A DNA stretch of 64,000 nt from Effrenium voratum. Lineage: Eukaryota; Sar; Dinophyceae; Suessiales; Symbiodiniaceae. The position numbers and the translations under genes are program-made. The stretch spans positions 952,501 through 1,016,500 of the forward strand of contig CAUJNA010001702.1 of the NCBI GenBank assembly GCA_963377175.1. Reading direction: 5' to 3'. Position 1 is the stretch's first letter. Each line of letters begins with the position of its first letter. The notes below the pieces were generated by a model. That model made no database searches and had not been told where the DNA came from. It saw nothing but the letters and a program-made list of their open reading frames with translations. Shown here piece by piece: positions 58,942 to 64,000 of this stretch.

Positions 58942-59297
58942 TTCAAAACTAAACCATAATTATATCATTTATATTCTTATATGTTATAATTATAGTGAAC
59001 TTTTAATCTATAAACATTTCATTAAATGACAAACCAGAAGAACCGCCCAAAAGCCAACCCGTGAAACCACAGAAAGTCCTATCCTCTTTCAATCAATAAA
59101 ACTAAAAGTTGAAATCTGGAACGAGACAGGGGACCAAATCATCAATTCGTTACCACATCCATATCGTTATTTCATGCCCCCAAAATCAGCCTTGAAAAAA
59201 CGAATAAGGTGGTACACGTGTTGAAATGTGAAATAAAAAACAGAACAGGCAACCATCAACCCCCCACCCCCTAGAATCAGCCTTTTCTACATTTTTT
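58359..59297 (-). repeat. Right terminal inverted repeat (939 bp)
   Basis: The same length as the left repeat, so its ends are well defined by the match. It ends in CTACATTTTTT at 59297, followed by CCCCCTCCCCCC of the host. Confidence 0.95.
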
Positions 59298-60109
59298 CCC
59301 CCTCCCCCCAAGCGGAAAGCCTAAGTTTCGGCCGGGCGGCAAAGCCACGATGAGAGCACTGGTGAGAATTTGGTACACAAGAGCCACCCACTGAAGCCAC
59401 ATAGGCGCCGAGGTGTCATTCTCAAGAAACCTTCCGCGTGCTGGCTGCTGCAGACGGAAATCTGGGGGAGAGATGCACTCGTCTCAGGAGTCAAGAAAGC
59501 AAGAAAGAAAGAAAGAAAGAACAAAAGAAAGAAAGGAAGGAAAAAAGAACAGAGTCCACGAACCCCAATGCAAGAATGTGCAATCCTGAAGCCACTGCTG
59601 TAATTTGAAGAAACACCCACATGAGCAAAGTCACAAACCTCAACAATGAGCCAAGATCGATATGGACCATGCGTGTTCTCCTAAACATAGGCGAGCCCAA
59701 ACGTGGCTGTCTTCCTTTTCGTTCCCTTTTGAACCCCATCCAGGCAGCGCCCTGTTCTGGGTGCTTCCAAAGGCCCGAACTTGCTCCAAGTGTCCATTAG
59801 CCTCTTTTGCTTGGCAAATCACGGTTTGCCCAAAAGGCCGGATGCTGCGCCAACAATTCGAAGCGCGGTAGCGCTTGCCAACATCGTGCCCCTTGAAAAG
59901 GGACATTAACCCGCAAAATCAGGGGGCAAACGCAGCAACAGGACATGACGAAACGAGTAGGTCAAACAACCAGCTTCCAAAATACAACCAAAACAAACAG
60001 GCAAACAAACACACAAACAAACAAAACAAACACTTAAATCTTCAAACTTCAACACCCTTCTATCCCCACAATAGCGCGTTGATCTGCCAAGTCACAGCCA
60101 GATCCCGCG
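59298..60109. other. Host DNA right of the virus, simple repeats only
   Basis: It begins with a C-rich tract, then has a (GAAA)n-type tract at about 59497-59548 and a (CAAA)n-type tract at about 59994-60030. No convincing coding frame is seen. Confidence 0.6.
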
Positions 60110-60670
60110 ACGCCTTGTGAGCACCTCGATGCGCACGGAGGAGGACTCATTCAGCAGCCCCGGGGCGGCGATGGAGGTCATCTCAACACTGATGGGCATG
60201 CACCAGCCGCAGCTTGCGGCCGAAATGCACCCAAAACGGCTTCCAATAAATGGACTGCATGATTTACGTGGATGTCCAAACCCCGGTTGGATTTGTTTCT
60301 TTGATGCGCGGCATGGGTGCCGAAATGTGAACTGCCAAAAACACGGCATTCTGAGCTGGGCCACGCCCGGGTTGCATGATATCCCGGGTTGCATGATATT
60401 GGTGCCAAGGAGAAACTCCCCTCTTTCGTGGGTTTTGGCACTTTGCGGCATTTGCCGCTCTCGACATGTGCTCGGGTCATGAACTCCGTACCAATCACCG
60501 TAATGTTGTCATTCACCAGGAAAGTGGACACCTGTGGAGTTATCCTGCGCAGTGCGCCTTGCGCAAACGAGGTACCAATGTCGGTTCCGTTGCTGAAATC
60601 GATGAGCCCAGCGGCTGCTGCTGACATGACGCATGACCCATCGACTGACACAACGCACTCCAGCGAGGGC
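60110..60670 (-). CDS. Unidentified host gene, two candidate exons
   Basis: Two minus-strand stretches have coding character. About 60670-60480 reads CVVSVDGSCVMSAAAAGLID, FSNGTDIGTSFAQGALRRIT and FLVNDNITVIGTEFMTR without a stop. About 60235-60110 reads GWCMPISVEMTSIAAPGLLN and ESSSVRIEVLTRR. The sequence between has lower coding character and is probably intron. Further right, about 61080-61010 (TAPLEGDAMAHVGCSVLAVI) may be another exon. I cannot assign a family or exact splice sites. Confidence 0.4.
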
Positions 60671-61299
60671 GAAATAAAGGGCGCAGACAAAGGCCTGCTC
60701 GGTTCAAACTTGCATGTTGCTTGCTCTCGAAGCATGGGAACTGTACAGGGCACCATCGAAACTTTGAGCGCTGTAACGGGGGTCCCCCAAGTTGTGGGAG
60801 CACATCGCGTGCCAGTTTTCAAATGGGCCCATCCACCTCGAGGTGGAAGGACGCCGGGATGACCTGGGGCACCCAAAGTCGGGAAGGTGCCGGTCGGGCA
60901 ATTGCCACCAGAAGTCTGAAAAGTGGGTGTGGCTGAATATTAGACAGCTGGGGCTACAAACAGGGTTTAGTCCTTGGTTCCTTTACCAGGGCTCCATTTT
61001 GGGTACCATTTTTGAATCACAGCCAACACGGAACATCCAACATGAGCCATGGCATCTCCTTCGAGAGGGGCTGTCAATGACATTCTGACTGCCCTGTGAG
61101 GGATGGATCCCCAAGGATCCACTTGAGCCCCAGACAAGCTCGCCCCCAAATCGCACAGCCGGAAAGTTGCCGAGATGCAGATACCTCGACGCAGCGGCTG
61201 CACCCCACAGCTGTGTTTCCTATGGCCTTTGTGACTTGTGCGGATGAGACACACCCGAAGGCCGCTTTGAGACACTTTGGCAAAGAAACTATCCAAATC

Positions 61300-62798
61300 C
61301 AAGCTGATGCCTAGGATCCCCCGTCTTGCACTCGGCTCCGTTGACCGTAAGGCTCACATCCCACCCAGCGCTTTCTCTCGATCACGCTAGCCCCCCGGCT
61401 TTCACCACTGCTGTACAACATCGGCTTGCATGGGAACTAATCGGAGTATCTTGCTCACACCCCACCCTCCCAAACAAAAGCCAGACAAAGCGCCAGGCTT
61501 GCGAAAGAGGCGGTCATAGTGCGTGGCCGGGTAGTGCAGCACCTTCAGAAACACAACACAAAAGAAAAAGCGTGGGCGTTCTCGAGGAAGTCCTTGAGGG
61601 ATGCTGTGGCACACTTGCTAGGCTCTAACTCCCACGTTTAAACATCGCTGTTCCCGCTCAATGAATATTCACAAGATCTCGGACCGAATCAGCTGCTTTT
61701 GCTTTACCGCTTTGAGCTCAGAGCCCCAAACCAAATCTGAAGCGCTGGGAATGACTGGAGCTGGTAAAACCTTCCGTGTGGCACTCCCTCCATCGGAAAC
61801 CTCATAACGATTCTCAAGCCGAGCACTGGTGTGCCTAACCAAGCAAACGCAGACTCTCTGTAAAATGACGGAAATTACATCGGCAAAGACACAGAAGCCA
61901 GCCACCATCCCAGGAAACAATGCGAAGGGGGAATGGGGGCGAGTCAGCTTCCGGGGCTGTGAAGGGGAAATGATGTGAGTCAGCTTTGGGGTTGGGGTGT
62001 GTTGTCGTCTTCTTTCTTTTTTTTTGGGGCATGAAGGGGATGGGGAGCGAGTCAGCCTCCGGGGGTGCGATGGAGAAGGGGCTGATGTCTTCTTCTTCTT
62101 TTGAGGGTGGACACAGGGGCTGGGCTCAAAGGGGAAGGATGTGAATGAGTCCAGTCTCCACCCTGCACTAGCCAGCAAAGTTTGCACCGCCCAGAAAATG
62201 AACTGAAATGAAACGCACACCGAAAAGCACCTCTGAGCGACACAGCTGGCTTGAGTGAGCTTTGAGGGGCTCGCCCAACCTGCTTTGATGCTGACTCGCC
62301 CAACCTCCCGAAAACGCGGCGCAGCGTGGAATTGAACGTTACGGAATCCCCTGAAAAATATCTCTGTTTCTTCCCTCAAAGGACATTCTGTCATGATCCA
62401 TGTCTGCTTTTAACGGTTTTTGATAAATCAAAATGAATGCCCGCCATCCCCAGCACCCAGGATCCGGCAAGCAAAAGTGTGCCTTGGTGAGGACTTCTGA
62501 ATTGGAATGGGCCACGGCTGCTTCGATAGGAATCCCTTGTGCTGGCTGTCTTAATCCCCAATTGAAGGACCCTTGGTGGTCCTAGCAGCACTGTGGCCAC
62601 AATCTTGTCAACAGCCCAATTTTCATGCTTCCCTTCATCACGTGAACACTCTCTCAATTGGCTTGAAAACAAAAACACTAGTAAACCATTCCTTTCGTAG
62701 GGCTCCTGTTTCGAAACCTGTTCAATAGTCGGAAAATTGAGTGTGGGAGAAGAAACCAAAACGACCCTCCCTTTGGCTCCACCTCCGCGCAATTGAGC
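61300..62798. other. Host DNA, one imperfect tandem repeat, no gene seen
   Basis: At about 61925-62110 a phrase like GGGGCGAGTCAGCTTCCGGGG recurs three times with variation, interrupted by T-rich tracts. The rest has no supported frame. Confidence 0.4.
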
Positions 62799-62861
62799 TC
62801 GGGCCTTGGCGCCGGCCACCACCTCGTCATGGCAGGAGATCATCCAGTCCAGCTCCATGTC
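62799..62861 (-). CDS. Candidate exon of an unidentified host gene
   Basis: It starts after TTGAG|G and reads DMELDWMISCHDEVVAGAKA plus R over 21 codons, then meets GCTCAA, a possible GC donor in phase 0. The codon use is G+C-rich in contrast to the flanking sequence. No family recognised. Confidence 0.4.
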
Positions 62862-63357
62862 CTCAAGCGACGCTCGCAGAATTTGGAGGTGCCATGGTGG
62901 AATCGTGGGGAAGCCAACAGCCAACATCTACCTTGGGTTTTTTGTTCTAGCCGCGCGCTCGCAGAATTTCACCACCCGACCAGTGCCCAACCAAGTGCCT
63001 GTTTTGTACAGGCATTACTAACATTCCGCAATACTCCAGGTGGTAGATCCTCTTATCCCTTCAAAGGTTGCATTGACAGGGCCCGTCCGAAAGGCGCTTC
63101 CGCATTTGAAGCCCCCTGCCCCAACACGGAAGATACCGGAAAAGAGAAAAAGAGGCCGCCCCGCATGCTTGGATTCTGGATTGGGACCATCCCCAATAAA
63201 CCTGTCGGCCTCTAGCCAGGGTTGGACAAAATTTGACTGAACAACCAGACCCTGGCCCTGACAAAAAACAGGCAAAAAGATATAGCTCTACAAAATGTCA
63301 CATGTTTAAAGACATGAGCAACTATTCCATCTAACACCTCGCCAAGGATCCGCTAGC

Positions 63358-63467
63358 TCATGCTTCGGGAAGTTGGTCCAGGCCTGCCTCTTGGTGATCA
63401 GCTCCTGGCCACGAATCACTACGCCGACAATTGTGGAGGCGAAGTCTACAAAATCCACGAGGAACTC
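63358..63467 (-). CDS. Candidate exon, possible membrane segment
   Basis: It starts after CAAAG|G and reads EFLVDFVDFASTIVGVVIRG, then QELITKRQAWTNFPKHE, before GAGCTAGC, where a GC donor is possible. The first part is hydrophobic enough for a membrane helix. It may belong to the same gene as the exon at 62799-62861, but there is no proof. Confidence 0.4.
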
Positions 63468-64000
63468 CTTTGCAAGACTGCGCTCTCGCTTTTGGCACCC
63501 TGTTGGTTTGGGGAGTCAGCTTATGCGGCCCACAGCTTGATTTCCCTACCAGGAAATTCACAAATGGATATGCGCCCCGAACAAGTGAGCAAAGCAAATA
63601 CATAATGCCCTTTCTAACAGTTGAAAGGCAGAAAATCAGCAGTGCCTTCAATCTCCAATGCGCAGCAACCCGAGCAACAAGGCAAAGCTCTTCACACGGC
63701 CAAGCCTCCAAGTCTTCTGGAGGGTACAGCAGGTGGACCTGCAAAATGAAGCCAGCTGCACAAGCAAAACTGGATCTCCAAACTTGCCAAATCTCAACCA
63801 AGACGCCAAATGTGGCTCTCTAAGACCAGGAAGCCCCTCCAAATGCTTGATTTTACAGCTGCGAATTGGGGGGGCCCTTGTTTTGCACATCCCAAGCTAA
63901 GCTACTCAGCCTCCGGCCGATGTGGGCGCTATCTCCACATTGCGGCCTGGGCCCAGAATCGCGCCGAACCCACGACGCCGCACGCTCCTCTCAAGGTGTG
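63468..64000. other. No supported gene at the right edge
   Basis: I see no frame with convincing coding character. Confidence 0.3.

Larger units (their letters stand above)
36830..59297. mobile_element. Integrated Polinton/polinton-like virus, 22.5 kb
   Basis: Long inverted repeats, an abrupt shift to A+T-rich sequence and a full set of hallmark genes define the element. It carries protein-primed polymerase B, rve integrase, FtsK/HerA ATPase, a double-jelly-roll capsid protein and a penton protein. Both ends read AAAAAATGTAG outward to inward. The bases just outside are C-runs on both sides (36819-36828 and 59298-59302), compatible with a 5-bp CCCCC target duplication. Integrase with protein-primed PolB is typical of Mavericks/Polintons. 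The 460-residue capsid and the penton resemble those of polinton-like viruses. Penton, fibre and one zinc-finger gene are interrupted, so this copy is probably not fully competent unless the breaks are sequencing errors. Confidence 0.93.

Noticed and set aside
36830..59297. Virophage (Maveriviricetes) or endogenous giant virus
   Set aside because: The capsid pattern and penton look PLV-like, the polymerase is protein-primed, and the element is a single unit with TIRs. No giant-virus RNA polymerase or capping genes are present.
1..64000. CRISPR arrays, rRNA or tRNA genes
   Set aside because: No spaced identical repeats of CRISPR type and no rRNA or tRNA signature were seen by eye. A dedicated scan was not possible.

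Overview
The window looks like nuclear DNA of a dinoflagellate carrying an almost complete integrated DNA virus. Three host signals point to a dinoflagellate. An ion-channel gene on the minus strand can be assembled exon by exon only if most introns begin with GC instead of GT. Two tandem matches to the 3' half of the dinoflagellate trans-spliced leader lie near 14.75 kb. The left 17 kb is packed with G+C-rich retrotransposons of the CCHC plus restriction-like-endonuclease type. The species cannot be named from the sequence.

Layout: 1-1577 is a decayed Ty1/copia-type pol. About 1590-17400 is a nested, mostly minus-strand array of related non-LTR retrotransposons, with two copies of a roughly 65-bp minisatellite and some inverted rearrangements. 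About 17.4-36.8 kb is intron-rich host DNA with two recognisable minus-strand genes: a prolyl-4-hydroxylase-like 2OG-Fe(II) oxygenase (about 20.5-25.4 kb) and a voltage-gated potassium channel (about 29.3-35.9 kb). From 36830 to 59297 lies a strongly A+T-rich, 22.5-kb Polinton/polinton-like virus (PLV) with 939-bp terminal inverted repeats. From 59.3 to 64 kb host sequence resumes, with isolated minus-strand exons of unidentified genes.

The virus encodes a protein-primed type B DNA polymerase, a retroviral-type integrase, an FtsK/HerA packaging ATPase, a double-jelly-roll major capsid protein (MCP), a penton protein, a two-part fibre with a self-cleaving S74 chaperone domain, a lipase-like hydrolase, a GIY-YIG endonuclease, a family of small zinc-binding proteins and several unknown proteins. 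No adenovirus-type maturation protease was seen. Upstream sequences fall into classes. Polymerase, the TIR gene and two Cys/zinc-finger genes follow AAAACTACTTAAAGA, while capsid, penton, fibre, ATPase and integrase follow an A/T-flanked TCTA. This looks like an early/late programme, and the TCTA class resembles the late promoter of Cafeteria roenbergensis virus and mavirus. The TIRs are nearly identical, so the copy is young or recently homogenised, but the penton gene, a zinc-finger gene and the fibre gene are interrupted.
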